A stretch of DNA of 64,000 nt, from NCBI RefSeq assembly GCF_001953985.1, contig NZ_MBEI01000017.1, positions 124,001 to 188,000 of the forward strand, read 5' to 3'. The notes beneath the pieces were generated by a model, which was given only the letters and a program-made list of their open reading frames with translations, was not told the DNA's origin and ran no database searches. Shown piece after piece: positions 25,918 through 38,835 of the stretch (positions are counted from its first letter, which is position 1; every line of letters begins with the position of its first letter). This stretch comes from Mycobacterium colombiense (GTDB lineage: Bacteria; Actinomycetota; Actinomycetes; Mycobacteriales; Mycobacteriaceae). The translations under genes and the position numbers were made by a program.

Positions 25918-27652
25918 CCGCGGCGGGCGGCCGGGTGGTCGCGCTGGCCGGGTTCAGATTGGACAGGTGCCCGCTTTCCACGCCCGCCGCCGGGTCGAGT
26001 TCGCAGTTGATGAGCGACGGCGCCCCGGAGGCGATCGCCTCCCTCAGCGCCGCGCGCAGTTCCGCGGGGGTGGTGGCGTGATATCCCTTGCCGCCGAACG
26101 CCTCCGCGATCAGCTCGTGGCGCGCCCGGGCGCTCAGCACGGTCGGGGCCGGATCGGATCCCGTTGCCGCCGCGCCGGCTGTCGCCTCGTCGCCGCGGTA
26201 GACGCCGCCGTTGTTGAGGATGACGACGGTCACCGGCAGCCGGTAGCGGCAGATTGTCTCGATCTCCATGCCGCTGAAGCCGAATGCGCTGTCACCCTCG
26301 ATCGCGACCACCGGCTTGCCGGTCTCGACGGCGGCGCCGATGGCATAGCCCATGCCGATGCCCATCACGCCCCAGGTTCCGGTGTCCAGCCGGTGCCGCG
26401 GCAGCTCCATGTCGATGACATTGCGTGCCAGATCGAGCGCGTTGGCTCCTTCGTTGACGACGTACACGTCGCGGTTGTCCTGCAGCACAGCGTGAATCGC
26501 GCCGAGCGCGTTGTAGAACCGCATTGGGTGCGGGTCCTCGGCCAGACGCTCGCTCATCTTGGCCTCGTTTCGCGCGGTGCGCTCGGCCAGTTCGCCGACC
26601 CAGTCGGCCGGCGCGGTGATCGGGCGCGCGGCCACACCGTCACACAGCGCGGACATCACCGAGCCGATGTCGCCGGCCAGCGGCGCATCGATCTGCTGGT
26701 TGCTGTCGAACTCGGACGCCGAGATGTCCACCTGCATGAATTTGGCGCCCGGGTTCCATTGCGGTGACTCCCCATGGCCCAGAAGCCAATTCAGCCGGGC
26801 ACCGACCAGCAGGACCGCGTCGGCGCGCGAGATCGCCAGCGAGCGGGCGGCCGCGGCGGACTGCGGATGCGAATCCGGCAGCAGGCCCTTGGCCATCGAC
26901 ATCGGCAGGAACGGAATCCCGGTGGCCTCGACGAACGTCCGAACCTCGTTGTCGGCCTGGGCATACGCCGCACCCTTGCCGAGCACGATCAGCGGCCGCT
27001 GCGCTTGGGAAAGCAGGTCCAGCGCGCGGTCGATCGCGTCCGGTGCCGGCAGCTGCCGGGGTGCGGGATCGATCACCCGCCAGACCGTGCCCGCCGCTGC
27101 GGCGGCGTCCATCGTGTGGCCCAGGATCTCACCCGGGATGTCCAGGTAGACGCCGCCGGGCCGGCCGGAGACCGCGGTGCGAATGGCGCGCGCGACGCCG
27201 CGCCCGATGTCCTCGATTCGGCCGATCCGGAAGGCCGCCTTGGCGAACGGCTTTGCGGCACTGAGCTGATCGATGTCCTGGTAATCGCCGCGCTGCAGGT
27301 CGACCAGCGCCCGATTGCTGGAGCCGGAAATCTGGATCATCGGGAAGCAATTCGTCGTGGCGTTCGCCAGTGCGGGCAGGGCGTTGAGGAAGCCGGGCCC
27401 GGATGTGGTGAGGCAGACGCCGGGACGGCGGGTGAGGAATCCCGCGGCGGCCGCGGCGTTGCCGGCCGAGGCCTCCTGCCGAAAACCGATGTAGCGGATT
27501 CCCGACGCCTGCGCGACACGGGCGAGGTCGGTGATCGGGATGCCGACGATGCCGTAGATCGTCTCGACGTCGTTGGCCTTCAGCGCGTCCACCACGAGGT
27601 GAATGCCGTCGATCGGGCCCGTCGGGTTCGGAGATGCCGAAGCGGTGGACAT
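25901..27652 (-). CDS. oxcA: Oxalyl-CoA decarboxylase-like ThDP enzyme
   Basis: The protein has 583 residues. The Pyr domain has the catalytic Glu in GFRQEASAGNAAAAAGFLT, followed by LTTSGPGFLNALPAL and a PP domain with the full motif VAIEGDSAFGFSGMEIET ending in VVILNNGGVY (GDS...NNGG). Family members decarboxylate oxalyl-CoA to formyl-CoA or cleave 2-hydroxyacyl-CoAs. Order oxyS-oxcA-fadD7 matches Rv0117-Rv0119. ATG 27652 has GAGGAG upstream. Unlike the ThDP enzyme at 9640, the cofactor motif is normal. M. tuberculosis annotation as oxalyl-CoA decarboxylase is taken from synteny. Confidence 0.92.
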   Translation of the reverse strand: MSTASASPNPTGPIDGIHLVVDALKANDVETIYGIVGIPITDLARVAQASGIRYIGFRQEASAGNAAAAAGFLTRRPGVCLTTSGPGFLNALPALANATTNCFPMIQISGSSNRALVDLQRGDYQDIDQLSAAKPFAKAAFRIGRIEDIGRGVARAIRTAVSGRPGGVYLDIPGEILGHTMDAAAAAGTVWRVIDPAPRQLPAPDAIDRALDLLSQAQRPLIVLGKGAAYAQADNEVRTFVEATGIPFLPMSMAKGLLPDSHPQSAAAARSLAISRADAVLLVGARLNWLLGHGESPQWNPGAKFMQVDISASEFDSNQQIDAPLAGDIGSVMSALCDGVAARPITAPADWVGELAERTARNEAKMSERLAEDPHPMRFYNALGAIHAVLQDNRDVYVVNEGANALDLARNVIDMELPRHRLDTGTWGVMGIGMGYAIGAAVETGKPVVAIEGDSAFGFSGMEIETICRYRLPVTVVILNNGGVYRGDEATAGAAATGSDPAPTVLSARARHELIAEAFGGKGYHATTPAELRAALREAIASGAPSLINCELDPAAGVESGHLSNLNPASATTRPPAAVSAGG

Positions 27653-27892
27653 GTGGCGACTCCTCGGATGCTGTGCGGTACTGCCTTGGCCATCACTGTG
27701 ACCCCAGCGCACCCGACGTGTCCAAGACGAGGGCACTATCCAACGATTTACTCGGTCTATCGTGGCAGGTCAGGACGATGCTACTCCGCTTCAATAGCCG
27801 CTGCTTATCAATCGTGAGCGAATCCATATTGGACGCGCAGGAAGACCGCCCGGCAGGGTGGCATCGGTAGCAGGAGTGGAAGGAGTGCGGCG

Positions 27893-29488
27893 ATGACAAC
27901 TGACGCGATCACCACCGGCGAGGGGTCGACGGAATCCGCGAGCCCCGGCATCGCCGATCTGGTCGAGGCGGCGGCGCGCCGGTCGCCGGAGGCACGGGCG
28001 CTGGTCGTCACCGCCGAGCGGATACCGGTCGACTACCGCGAGGTGATCCGGTTGGTCGACGATCTGGCCGCCCGGCTGAAGGACGGTGGCCTACTCCCGG
28101 GCGACCGGGTCGCGCTGCGTGCCGGCAGCAACGCCGAATTCGTCATCGGGCTACTGGCCGGGTCGCGTGCCGATCTCGTTGTGGTGCCGCTGGATCCGGC
28201 CCTGCCCGTCGCCGAGCAACGCGCCCGCAGCGCGGCGGTGGGCGCCCGGGCGGTGCTCGTCGACCAGGTCGCCGAGGCCGACAGCGACACACCGGATGGC
28301 TTGCCGCGGTGGCCGATCGCGGTGACCGTCGGGTCTGACGGCACCGCGGCGGTGTGCCTGGATGTCACCGCGGCGCCCGCGCGTGATGTTTCCGCGCCGG
28401 AGGGGCTGCGCGCCGACGACGCCATGATCATGTTCACCGGCGGCACCACCGGCGTGCCCAAGATGGTGCCCTGGACGCGCTACAACGTCGCCCGCTCGGT
28501 GGCGGCCATCATCGCCGGCTACGGGCTGGGGCCGCGGGACGCGACGGTGGCGGTGATGCCGCTCTATCACGGGCACGGTCTGCTCGCCGCGCTGCTGGGC
28601 ACCCTCGTGTCTGGGGGAGCGGTGTTGCTGCCCGCGCGCGGAAAGTTCTCCGCGCACACGTTCTGGGACGACATCGAGGCCGTCGGGGCCACCTGGTACA
28701 CCGCCGTCCCGACGATCCATCAGATCTTGCTGGAGCGCGCCCGGACCGAGCAGCCGGGCGCGACGCACGCCCTGCGGTTCATCCGCAGTTGCAGCGCGCC
28801 GCTGACCGCCGAGACGGCGCAGGCGCTGCACGACACGTTCTCGGCACCGGTGGTGTGCGCGTTCGGGATGACCGAGTCGACCCACCAGGTGGCGACGACG
28901 GCCATCGGCGGCGCCGGCAGCAGCGAAAACCCAGGTGCCATACCCGGTCTCGTCGGCCGGTCGACCGGACCTGAAATCCGGATCGTCGGGCCCGACGGCA
29001 AGACGCTGCCCGCGGAGAGCGTCGGCGAGGTGTGGCTGCACGGCCCGACCGTGGTGCGCGGCTACCTCGGCGACCCATCCATCACGGCCGCCAACTTCAC
29101 CCAGGGCTGGCTGCACACCGGCGACCTGGGCACCCTGTCGTCGGCCGGCGACCTCGTCATCCGTGGCCGCATCAAGGAACTCATCAACCGGGGTGGGGAG
29201 AAGATCTCGCCGGAGCGCGTCGAGGGCGTCCTGGCCACCCACCCCGACGTGCTCGAGGTGGGCGTGTTCGGCATGCCGGACAAGCTGTACGGCGAGACCG
29301 TGGCCGCGGTCATCGTCGCCCGCGGATCGGCCGCGCCGACGGCCGACGAACTGACGGCGTTCTGCCGTGACCGGCTGGCGCCCTTCGAGGTTCCGGCCGA
29401 GTTCCAGCAGGCCGACGAGTTGCCGCATACCGCGAAGGGCTCGCTGGACCGCCGTGCGGTCGCCGAGCGATTCGGCCGCAAGGCCTGA
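27893..29488 (+). CDS. fadD7: Acyl-CoA ligase FadD7
   Basis: The protein has 531 residues of the AMP-forming ligase family: P-loop MFTGGTTGVPKMVPWTRYN, then FGMTESTHQ, WLHTGDLG and KELINRGGEKISPERVE, with the C-terminal acylation Lys in HTAKGSLDRRA. It closely resembles plant and fungal AAE3-type oxalyl-CoA synthetases in these motifs. That activity would fit the divergent oxcA: oxalate to oxalyl-CoA, then formyl-CoA and CO2. AAGGAG precedes the ATG. The substrate is inferred from context. Confidence 0.9.
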   Translation: MTTDAITTGEGSTESASPGIADLVEAAARRSPEARALVVTAERIPVDYREVIRLVDDLAARLKDGGLLPGDRVALRAGSNAEFVIGLLAGSRADLVVVPLDPALPVAEQRARSAAVGARAVLVDQVAEADSDTPDGLPRWPIAVTVGSDGTAAVCLDVTAAPARDVSAPEGLRADDAMIMFTGGTTGVPKMVPWTRYNVARSVAAIIAGYGLGPRDATVAVMPLYHGHGLLAALLGTLVSGGAVLLPARGKFSAHTFWDDIEAVGATWYTAVPTIHQILLERARTEQPGATHALRFIRSCSAPLTAETAQALHDTFSAPVVCAFGMTESTHQVATTAIGGAGSSENPGAIPGLVGRSTGPEIRIVGPDGKTLPAESVGEVWLHGPTVVRGYLGDPSITAANFTQGWLHTGDLGTLSSAGDLVIRGRIKELINRGGEKISPERVEGVLATHPDVLEVGVFGMPDKLYGETVAAVIVARGSAAPTADELTAFCRDRLAPFEVPAEFQQADELPHTAKGSLDRRAVAERFGRKA

Positions 29489-29500
29489 ACGAGCGCGGTG

Positions 29501-31660
29501 CTAGACGGTGGCGTTCAGCCGGGCGGCCGCGGATTCCGGCATGGGTTCGTAACGGGCGAACGAGCGGGTGAACGAGGCGGCGCCGTGCGCCAGGGACCGC
29601 AGGTCGATCGCGTAGCGGGTCAGCTCCACCTGCGGCACCTCGGCCTTGACCACGGTGCGCTCGTTGCCGGCGGTGTCGGAGCCGAGCACCCGGCCGCGCC
29701 GGCTGGACAGGTCACCCATCACCGCACCGACGAAATCGTCGGGCACCAGCACCGAGATCTCGTCGATGGGCTCGAGCAGCGCCACCTTGGTCGCCGCGGC
29801 GGCCTCGCGCAGCGCCAGCGAGCCCGCCATCTGGAACGCGAAGTCCGACGAGTCGACGCTGTGCGCCTTGCCGTCGAGCAGGGTGACACGGATGTCGACC
29901 ACGGGATAGCCCGCGTGTACGCCCTTCTCCATCTGCGCCCGCACACCCTTCTCCACGCTCGGAATGAACTGCCGCGGCACCGCTCCGCCGACCACCTTGT
30001 CGACGAATTCGAACCCGGAGCCTTCCGGCAGTGGCTCCACCTCGATGTCGCACACCGCGTACTGGCCGTGTCCGCCGGACTGCTTGACGTGGCGACCGTG
30101 GCCTTTTGCCTTGCCGCCGAACGTTTCCCGCAGCGGGACCCGCAGTTCCACGGTATCGACGGTGACCCCGTACCGGTTGGCCAGCGCGTCGAGCACGACG
30201 CCCGCATGCGACTCGCCCATGCACCACAGCACGACCTGGTGGGTTTCGGGGTTCTGCTCGATCCGCAGCGTCGGATCCTCGGCGGCCAACCGTCCCAATC
30301 CCACCGACAGCTTGTCTTCGTCGGTCTTGGCGTGCGCCGCGATCGCGACCGGCAGCAACGGTTCGGGCATGGTCCAGGGCTTCAACACCAACGGCTCCGA
30401 CTTGTCCGAAAGCGTGTCACCGGTTTCGGCGCGGCTGAGTTTGCCGATCGCGCAGATGTCACCCGCCACCACGGCCGTCGCCGGGCGCTGCTGCTTGCCC
30501 AGCGGGAAGGACAGCACCCCGATGCGCTCGTCCTCGTCGTGGTCGGGATGCGCGTGGCCATCGCCGTTGGGCGTGCCGAAGAACGACGCGAAATGGCCCG
30601 ACACATGAACCGTCGCGTCGGGCCTGATGGTGCCGGAGAACACCCGGACAAGGCTGACCCTGCCCACGTACGGGTCCGACGTCGTCTTCACCACCTCCGC
30701 GAGCAACGGCGCGTCCGCGGCACACTTCAGGCTGGCGTGCGGCGCACCGACCTGTGTGAAGACCTCGGGCAGTGGGTGTTCCATCGGTGACGGGAAGCCG
30801 CGCGTGGCGACCTCGAGCAATTCCAGGGTGCCGACGCCGCTGCTGCTGCAGACGGGGATCACCGGAAAGAACGATCCCCGGGCGACCGCGCGCTCGAGGT
30901 CCTGAATGAGCACGGATTCGTCGATCGCCTCGCCCCCGAGATAGCGCTCCATCAGCGACTCGTCCTCGGACTCCTCGATGATTCCCTCGATCAGGGCGCC
31001 CCGCGCCTCCTCGATCTGCTCGGCGTCGGAGGGATTCGGTGGCTGCGCGGTGCGATTGCCGTCGGTGTATTCGTAACGGGTCTGCGACAGCAATCCGATC
31101 AGGCCGTGGCAGGACGGCAGGTCGGTGGGCAGATAGAGCGGTAACACCTTGTCGCCGAACGCATTCTGCGCGGCGGCCAGCGCGTCGGAGTAATTCGCCC
31201 GGGTGTGGTCGAGCTTGGTGATCACCACGGCGCGGGGCATGCCGACCTGGTTGCATTCCTGCCACAGCGATTTGGTGGGCTCGTCGACGCCCTCGTTGGC
31301 CGCGATGACGAACAGCGCGCAATCCGCGGCGCGCAACCCGGCCCGCAACTCGCCGACGAAGTCGGCGTATCCGGGGGTGTCCACCAGGTTCACCTTCACG
31401 CCGTCGTGCGACAGAGACGCCACGGCGACGCCCACCGAGCGTTGCTGGCGGATCTCGGCATCGTCGTAGTCGCAGACCGTGGTGCCGTCGGCGACCGAGC
31501 CGCTGCGGGTCAGCACCCCGGCGGCGACCAACAGGGCTTCTACGAGTGTGGTTTTGCCACCACCCGACGGCCCCACCAGCACGACGTTGCGAATCTCGTC
31601 CGGACCGTCCGCGGTAGGAGCGCTCCCCGCTCCTTGGGAAGTATTTGTCCTGTCGGCCAT
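29501..31660 (-). CDS. fusA2: Elongation factor G-like GTPase FusA2
   Basis: The protein has 719 residues. GTPase motifs are G1 GPSGGGKTTLVE, G3 DTPGYADF and G4 TKLD (standard NKxD altered to TKxD). Switch I carries QQRSVGVAV instead of the RGITI block of true EF-G. Domains II-V are present, with domain IV containing the GKAKGHGRHVKQSGGHGQYA segment. This is the second EF-G paralogue known in mycobacteria (Rv0120c); its role in translation or recycling is unsettled. ATG 31660 has GGAGGAAAGCC upstream. Convergent with fadD7. Confidence 0.93.
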   Translation of the reverse strand: MADRTNTSQGAGSAPTADGPDEIRNVVLVGPSGGGKTTLVEALLVAAGVLTRSGSVADGTTVCDYDDAEIRQQRSVGVAVASLSHDGVKVNLVDTPGYADFVGELRAGLRAADCALFVIAANEGVDEPTKSLWQECNQVGMPRAVVITKLDHTRANYSDALAAAQNAFGDKVLPLYLPTDLPSCHGLIGLLSQTRYEYTDGNRTAQPPNPSDAEQIEEARGALIEGIIEESEDESLMERYLGGEAIDESVLIQDLERAVARGSFFPVIPVCSSSGVGTLELLEVATRGFPSPMEHPLPEVFTQVGAPHASLKCAADAPLLAEVVKTTSDPYVGRVSLVRVFSGTIRPDATVHVSGHFASFFGTPNGDGHAHPDHDEDERIGVLSFPLGKQQRPATAVVAGDICAIGKLSRAETGDTLSDKSEPLVLKPWTMPEPLLPVAIAAHAKTDEDKLSVGLGRLAAEDPTLRIEQNPETHQVVLWCMGESHAGVVLDALANRYGVTVDTVELRVPLRETFGGKAKGHGRHVKQSGGHGQYAVCDIEVEPLPEGSGFEFVDKVVGGAVPRQFIPSVEKGVRAQMEKGVHAGYPVVDIRVTLLDGKAHSVDSSDFAFQMAGSLALREAAAATKVALLEPIDEISVLVPDDFVGAVMGDLSSRRGRVLGSDTAGNERTVVKAEVPQVELTRYAIDLRSLAHGAASFTRSFARYEPMPESAAARLNATV

Positions 31661-31803
31661 GGCTTTCCTCCAGGTTGCCCAGGCGCGCCGTTGCTGACCT
31701 GGCTAGCACCTATCTAGCTACCATTCACCCAACTTCGGTCGACCACAAGACCGTCGGGCCAGATCAGGTAGCCGGGGCCGCGCCGCGGCGCTCGGGGCGC
31801 CGC

Positions 31804-32214
31804 TCAGTAATGCCAGCTGGACCAACGCTGCACCGCGACCTCGATCACCGGGCCGTCCAGCGAAACCGATTGGTATTGAGGGTATTTCGCGCGCAGCAGG
31901 CGCCGGCCGAGATCAACGGCGTCCCCGTCGGTGTGGACGGTCGCGAGACCGTCGGCGCGCACCCACCACAGCTGGGTCCAATCGTCGGCGTAGTGATCGA
32001 CGAGCAGGCTCACCCGGGGGTTGTCCTCGATGTTCGCCAGACGGCGCAGCCGCCCCGTCGTTTTCGGTTTCGCGTCGACGGCCGTGTAGATCACGTCGTT
32101 GGCCGCGGCCGCGAAGACCACCGGCACCAGGTGCGGCAGGCCACCGGGCGCGACCGTCGCCAGCCGGGCTACCGAGGACCGGGTGAAGCTGGCCTTGGGG
32201 TCGAATTCGCCCAC
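31804..32214 (-). CDS. PPOX-class probable F420-dependent enzyme, Rv0121 family
   Basis: The protein has 136 residues of split beta-barrel flavin/F420-binding fold: [35 protein letters not shown] and [11 protein letters not shown]. It matches the small Rv0121-type family (TIGR03668) in length and motifs. It probably uses F420H2 in a reduction or binds it for redox sensing. GTG 32214 is the start in frame. It lies upstream of fusA2 in the same direction with a 143-bp gap, as in M. tuberculosis. Confidence 0.85.
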   Translation of the reverse strand: MGEFDPKASFTRSSVARLATVAPGGLPHLVPVVFAAAANDVIYTAVDAKPKTTGRLRRLANIEDNPRVSLLVDHYADDWTQLWWVRADGLATVHTDGDAVDLGRRLLRAKYPQYQSVSLDGPVIEVAVQRWSSWHY

Positions 32215-32388
32215 CGGGTCAGCTTAGGACGCGCGGCAAATATGTTAAGGGAAGCCGATGAGTCTCCTCAGACCTGGCACATGCCGTGCATAGCTACCTG
32301 CATTACGGTTATATACACACAAATGTGCCGCCAAGATCCTGAGGCCGGGACAGTTTGTTCTTAACCGCGAAGCAGGAGGGTGTCACCG

Positions 32389-33471
32389 GTGAGCAAATCG
32401 CAGTACCGCCCGGTCTTGTGGTCATGGTTGGTCAGCGTGCTGACCGTGGTTGCACTGGGCCTCGGCTTGGGGTCCGGGGTGGGCCTCGCGCCGGCGTCGG
32501 CGGCGCCGTCGAATTTCGCACTGGACCGGTTCACCGACCGTCCCCAGGCGCCGCTCGACCCGTCGGCGATGGTCGGTCAGGTCGGGCCGCAGGTGGTCAA
32601 CATCGACACCAAATTCGGCTACAACAACGCGGTTGGCGCCGGAACCGGCATCGTGATCGATCCCAACGGCGTCGTCCTGACCAACAACCACGTGATCTCC
32701 GGTGCCACCGACATCAGTGCATTCGACGTCGGTAACGGACAGACCTACGCCGTTGACGTGGTCGGCTACGACCGCACGCAGGACATCGCGGTGCTGCAAC
32801 TGCGCGGCGCGAGCGGCCTTCCCACCGCCACGATCGGCGGCGAGGCCACGGTGGGGGAGCCCATCGTCGCGCTCGGCAACGTCAACGGCCAGGGCGGCAC
32901 GCCCAACGCGGTGACCGGCAAGGTCGTCGCGCTGAACCAGAGCGTCTCGGCGACGGACACGCTGACCGGCGCGCAGGAGAGCCTGGGCGGCCTGATCCAG
33001 GCGGACGCCCCGATCAAGCCGGGTGATTCCGGCGGCCCGATGGTGAACAACGCCGGCCAGGTGATCGGCGTGGACACCGCCGCCACCGACAGCTACAAGA
33101 TGTCGGGCGGGCAGGGCTTCGCCATCCCGATCGGGCGCGCGATGGGAGTTGCCGGGCAGATCCGCTCGGGCGCCGGCTCCAACACGGTGCACATCGGTCC
33201 CACCGGCTTCCTCGGCCTGGGTGTGATGGACAACAACGGCACGGGCGCGCGCGTGCAACGGGTGGTCAACGCTGGTCCAGCCGGCGCCGCCGGGATCGCC
33301 CCCGGCGACCTCATCACCGGCGTCGACAACGTCGCGATCACCGGCGCGACGTCCATGACCGAGGTGCTCGTCCCGCATCACCCCGGGGACACCATCGCGG
33401 TGCACTACCGGTCCAACGACGGTGCCGAGCGCACCGCCAACATCACACTGGCGGAGGGACCGCCGGCCTGA
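32389..33471 (+). CDS. pepA: Secreted serine protease PepA (HtrA/DegP type)
   Basis: The protein has 360 residues from GTG 32389, 9 bases after GCAGGAGGG; the GTG at 32380 touches that site and is unlikely. A Sec signal peptide (VLWSWLVSVLTVVALGLGLG, then PASAA) leads to a trypsin-like domain with H101 (TNNHV), D132 (TQDIAVL) and S214 (PGDSGGP). A PDZ domain covers about 265-355 (GFLGLGVMDNN). It matches M. tuberculosis PepA (Mtb32A, Rv0125), an exported immunogenic protein. treS and mak follow in the same direction. Confidence 0.94.
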   Translation: MSKSQYRPVLWSWLVSVLTVVALGLGLGSGVGLAPASAAPSNFALDRFTDRPQAPLDPSAMVGQVGPQVVNIDTKFGYNNAVGAGTGIVIDPNGVVLTNNHVISGATDISAFDVGNGQTYAVDVVGYDRTQDIAVLQLRGASGLPTATIGGEATVGEPIVALGNVNGQGGTPNAVTGKVVALNQSVSATDTLTGAQESLGGLIQADAPIKPGDSGGPMVNNAGQVIGVDTAATDSYKMSGGQGFAIPIGRAMGVAGQIRSGAGSNTVHIGPTGFLGLGVMDNNGTGARVQRVVNAGPAGAAGIAPGDLITGVDNVAITGATSMTEVLVPHHPGDTIAVHYRSNDGAERTANITLAEGPPA

Positions 33472-33592
33472 CATCCGCGCCGATGGGACGCGACCGGTGG
33501 CGAATTCGTTTGCTGCCGGGCGTGTTTCGTCGTAAACGTGGGGGTGTGATTCCGAAAGTCACGCCCAGGGTACCCGTGGCATCGTGGATTTG

Positions 33593-35365
<1,773 letters not shown>

Positions 35366-35420
35366 CGGCGACGCGCGCCGGCGACGGTGCAGAGCGAAGC
35401 GATGAGGAGGAGTGGCGCTT

Positions 35421-36770
35421 ATGACACAGCCGGCCAAGCTGCCCTGGTCTGAGTGGCTTCCACAGCAACGCTGGTACGCCGGGCGCAACCGCGAACTTTC
35501 CGGCGCCGAGGCGAGCGTGGTCGTCCCGCTCGACGACGGCCTCGACCTGGTGCTCGTCGACGTCGATTATGTCGACGGTTCCCGGCACCAATACCAGGTG
35601 ATCGTGCGGTGGGACGCCGCCCCGGTCTCCGAGTACAGCAACGTCGCGACCATCGGCGCGGCCGACGACCGGACCGGCTTCGACGCGATGTATGACGCCG
35701 AAGCGCCGCAGTTTCTGCTCTCGCTGATCGACTCGTCCGCCTCGCGCAGCAACGCGTCGGGCACCGAGGTGAAATTCGCCAAGGAACCGGACGCGGTGCT
35801 GCCGCTGGAGGCGATGGCGCACGTATCGGACGCCGAGCAGTCCAACACCAGCGTCATCTTCGACCGGGACGCCATCTTCAAGGTGTTCCGCCGGGTCAGC
35901 AGCGGCATCAACCCCGACATCGAGCTGAACCGCGTGCTCGGCCGGGCCGGCAACCCACACGTCGCGCGGCTGCTGGGGACCTACGAGATGGCCGGTTCGG
36001 ATGGCAGCGCCGACGCGGCGTGGCCGCTGGGCATGGTGACCGAATTCGCCGCCAATTCCGCAGAAGGCTGGGCGATGGCCACCGCCAGCGTCCGCGACCT
36101 GTTCGCCGAGGGCGACCTGTACGCGTACGAGGTCGGCGGCGACTTCGCCGGCGAGTCCTACCGCCTGGGCGAGGCGGTGGCGTCGGTGCACGCCACCCTG
36201 GCCGAAGCCCTGGGCACCTCGCAGGCCGCCTTCCCGGTGGACAACGTGCTGGCGCGCCTGTCGGCGACCGCGGCGCTGGTTCCCGAGCTCAACGAGCACG
36301 CGGCGACGATCGAGGAGCGCTTCCAGAAGCTGGTCACCGAGCAGATCACCGTGCAACGCATCCACGGCGATCTGCACCTGGGCCAGGTGCTGCGCACGCC
36401 GGAACGCTGGCTGCTCATCGATTTCGAGGGCGAACCGGGACAGCCGCTCGAGGAGCGCCGCGCACCCGACTCACCGCTGCGCGACGTGGCCGGCGTGCTG
36501 CGGTCGTTCGAGTACGCCGCCTACGGTCCGCTGGTGGACCAGGCGGACGACAAACAATTGGCGGCCCGCGCCCGCGAATGGGTCGAGCGCAACCGGACGG
36601 CGTTCTGCGACGGCTATGCGGCCGCCTCCGGGATCGACCCGCGCGACTCGGCGCCGCTGCTGGCCGCCTACGAGTTGGACAAGGCCGTCTACGAGGCCGG
36701 CTACGAAGCGCGGCACCGGCCGGGCTGGTTACCGATTCCGCTGCGCTCCATCGCTCGTCTATCAGGCTAG
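35421..36770 (+). CDS. mak: Maltokinase (Mak/Pep2)
   Basis: The protein has 449 residues with an aminoglycoside-phosphotransferase-like fold: N-terminal [15 protein letters not shown], catalytic loop [14 protein letters not shown], and metal-binding [16 protein letters not shown]. It phosphorylates maltose to maltose-1-phosphate with ATP, feeding GlgE alpha-glucan synthesis. ATG 35421 lies 11 bases after GAGGAG; a GTG at 35412 is too close to it. Pairing with treS is conserved. Confidence 0.94.
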   Translation: MTQPAKLPWSEWLPQQRWYAGRNRELSGAEASVVVPLDDGLDLVLVDVDYVDGSRHQYQVIVRWDAAPVSEYSNVATIGAADDRTGFDAMYDAEAPQFLLSLIDSSASRSNASGTEVKFAKEPDAVLPLEAMAHVSDAEQSNTSVIFDRDAIFKVFRRVSSGINPDIELNRVLGRAGNPHVARLLGTYEMAGSDGSADAAWPLGMVTEFAANSAEGWAMATASVRDLFAEGDLYAYEVGGDFAGESYRLGEAVASVHATLAEALGTSQAAFPVDNVLARLSATAALVPELNEHAATIEERFQKLVTEQITVQRIHGDLHLGQVLRTPERWLLIDFEGEPGQPLEERRAPDSPLRDVAGVLRSFEYAAYGPLVDQADDKQLAARAREWVERNRTAFCDGYAAASGIDPRDSAPLLAAYELDKAVYEAGYEARHRPGWLPIPLRSIARLSG

Positions 36771-36816
36771 CTTCGCGTCCGCTGCGCGTGCCGCGGCTGT
36801 CTGGAAGCATGTGCGT

Positions 36817-37518
36817 GTGCCGAGCGAGATAAACAACAGCGAGATAAACAACAGCGAGTCGCGATTGTCCTGGGTGCTGGCCGCGCTCGCGGGCGTGCTG
36901 GGGGCCACCGCCTTCACCCACTCCGCCGGCTACTTCGTGACGTTCATGACCGGCAACGCCCAGCGCGCGGTGCTCGGGTATTTCCGCGGCGACGTGCTGC
37001 TGTCGGTCACGGCGGGGGTGCTGATCGTCTGCTTCGTCGCGGGCGTGGTGGTTGCGTCGGTGTGTCGGCGGCATTTCTGGGTGGACCACCCGCACGGCCC
37101 GACGGTGCTGACGACGTTCAGCCTGGCGGCGGCCACCGTTGCCGATGTCGTCGACGAGGGCTGGGAAGAGAATCTGCTCGACTTCGCACCGATCATGTTG
37201 GTGGCCTTCGGGATTGGCACCTTGAACACATCGTTCGTCAAGGACGGCGAGGTATCGGTCCCGCTGAGCTACGTGACCGGCACGCTGGTGAAGATGGGCC
37301 AGGGGATCGAGCGCCACATCGCCGGCGGGTCGGCGGCGGACTGGCTGGGCTACTTCCTGCTGTTCGCCAGCTTCGCGGGCGGCGCGACGGTGGGCGGCTT
37401 CATCAGCACGCTGGTCAACGGGACGTGGATGCTGGTGGTGGCGACCGTCGGGTGCGCGCTGACCACCGGCTACACGTATTTCCACTCCGATCGCCGGGCC
37501 CTGCTCGACGAGGCGTGA
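36817..37518 (+). CDS. DUF1275 (YoaK-like) membrane protein
   Basis: The protein has 233 residues from GTG 36817, with about six hydrophobic helices. FTHSAGYFVTFMTGNAQRAVLG and the later PLSYVTGTLVKMGQ are the paired TGN/TGT motifs typical of DUF1275 proteins. Function of the family is unknown. Two copies of AGCGAGATAAACAAC at 36823-36852 encode SEINN SEINN at the extreme N-terminus. It occupies the place of Rv0128 in M. tuberculosis. It converges with fbpC across a strong terminator. Confidence 0.8.
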   Translation: MPSEINNSEINNSESRLSWVLAALAGVLGATAFTHSAGYFVTFMTGNAQRAVLGYFRGDVLLSVTAGVLIVCFVAGVVVASVCRRHFWVDHPHGPTVLTTFSLAAATVADVVDEGWEENLLDFAPIMLVAFGIGTLNTSFVKDGEVSVPLSYVTGTLVKMGQGIERHIAGGSAADWLGYFLLFASFAGGATVGGFISTLVNGTWMLVVATVGCALTTGYTYFHSDRRALLDEA

Positions 37519-37523
37519 AAAAG

Positions 37524-37565
37524 AGCATCGGCAGTAGCGCTGACCGGTGCGCTACTGCCGATGCT
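37524..37565 (-). terminator. Intrinsic terminator of fbpC
   Basis: Arms AGCATCGGCAGTAGCGC (37524-37540) and its exact 17-bp complement (37549-37565) flank an 8-base loop. On the minus strand the stem is followed by CTTTTTC, giving a textbook Rho-independent terminator 10 bp after the fbpC stop. The other direction lacks a T-run but may still block transcription from the DUF1275 gene. Confidence 0.88.
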
Positions 37566-37575
37566 GGCTTTGGCC

Positions 37576-38607
<1,032 letters not shown>

Positions 38608-38795
38608 CTACCCATCCCAACTTTCATCTGCCGCAGGGCGCGGTCGAATCTGTTCTCGGGGAGTGAAACACAGCGAGAGGGCCGAATTCGGTTGTCGCGG
38701 CCGGGATGCCAGATCGCGGTTAGCTAACGATTGCGCCTCGCCCGGAAATCGTCACGGTCGGGTCACGATCGGCTCTCGGAACCATGCGCCCATCT

Positions 38796-38824
38796 TGCGA
38801 TGCGCCAGCGCATGCGCTATCGCA
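38796..38824. terminator. Nested inverted repeats after the ABC permease gene
   Basis: TGCGAT/ATCGCA outer arms enclose ATGCGC-CA-GCGCAT. It lies 12-40 bp past the permease stop on the minus strand and about 195 bp upstream of fbpC. It could end the exporter operon; no T-run is present. Confidence 0.4.
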
Positions 38825-38835
38825 TCCGCGACGTA

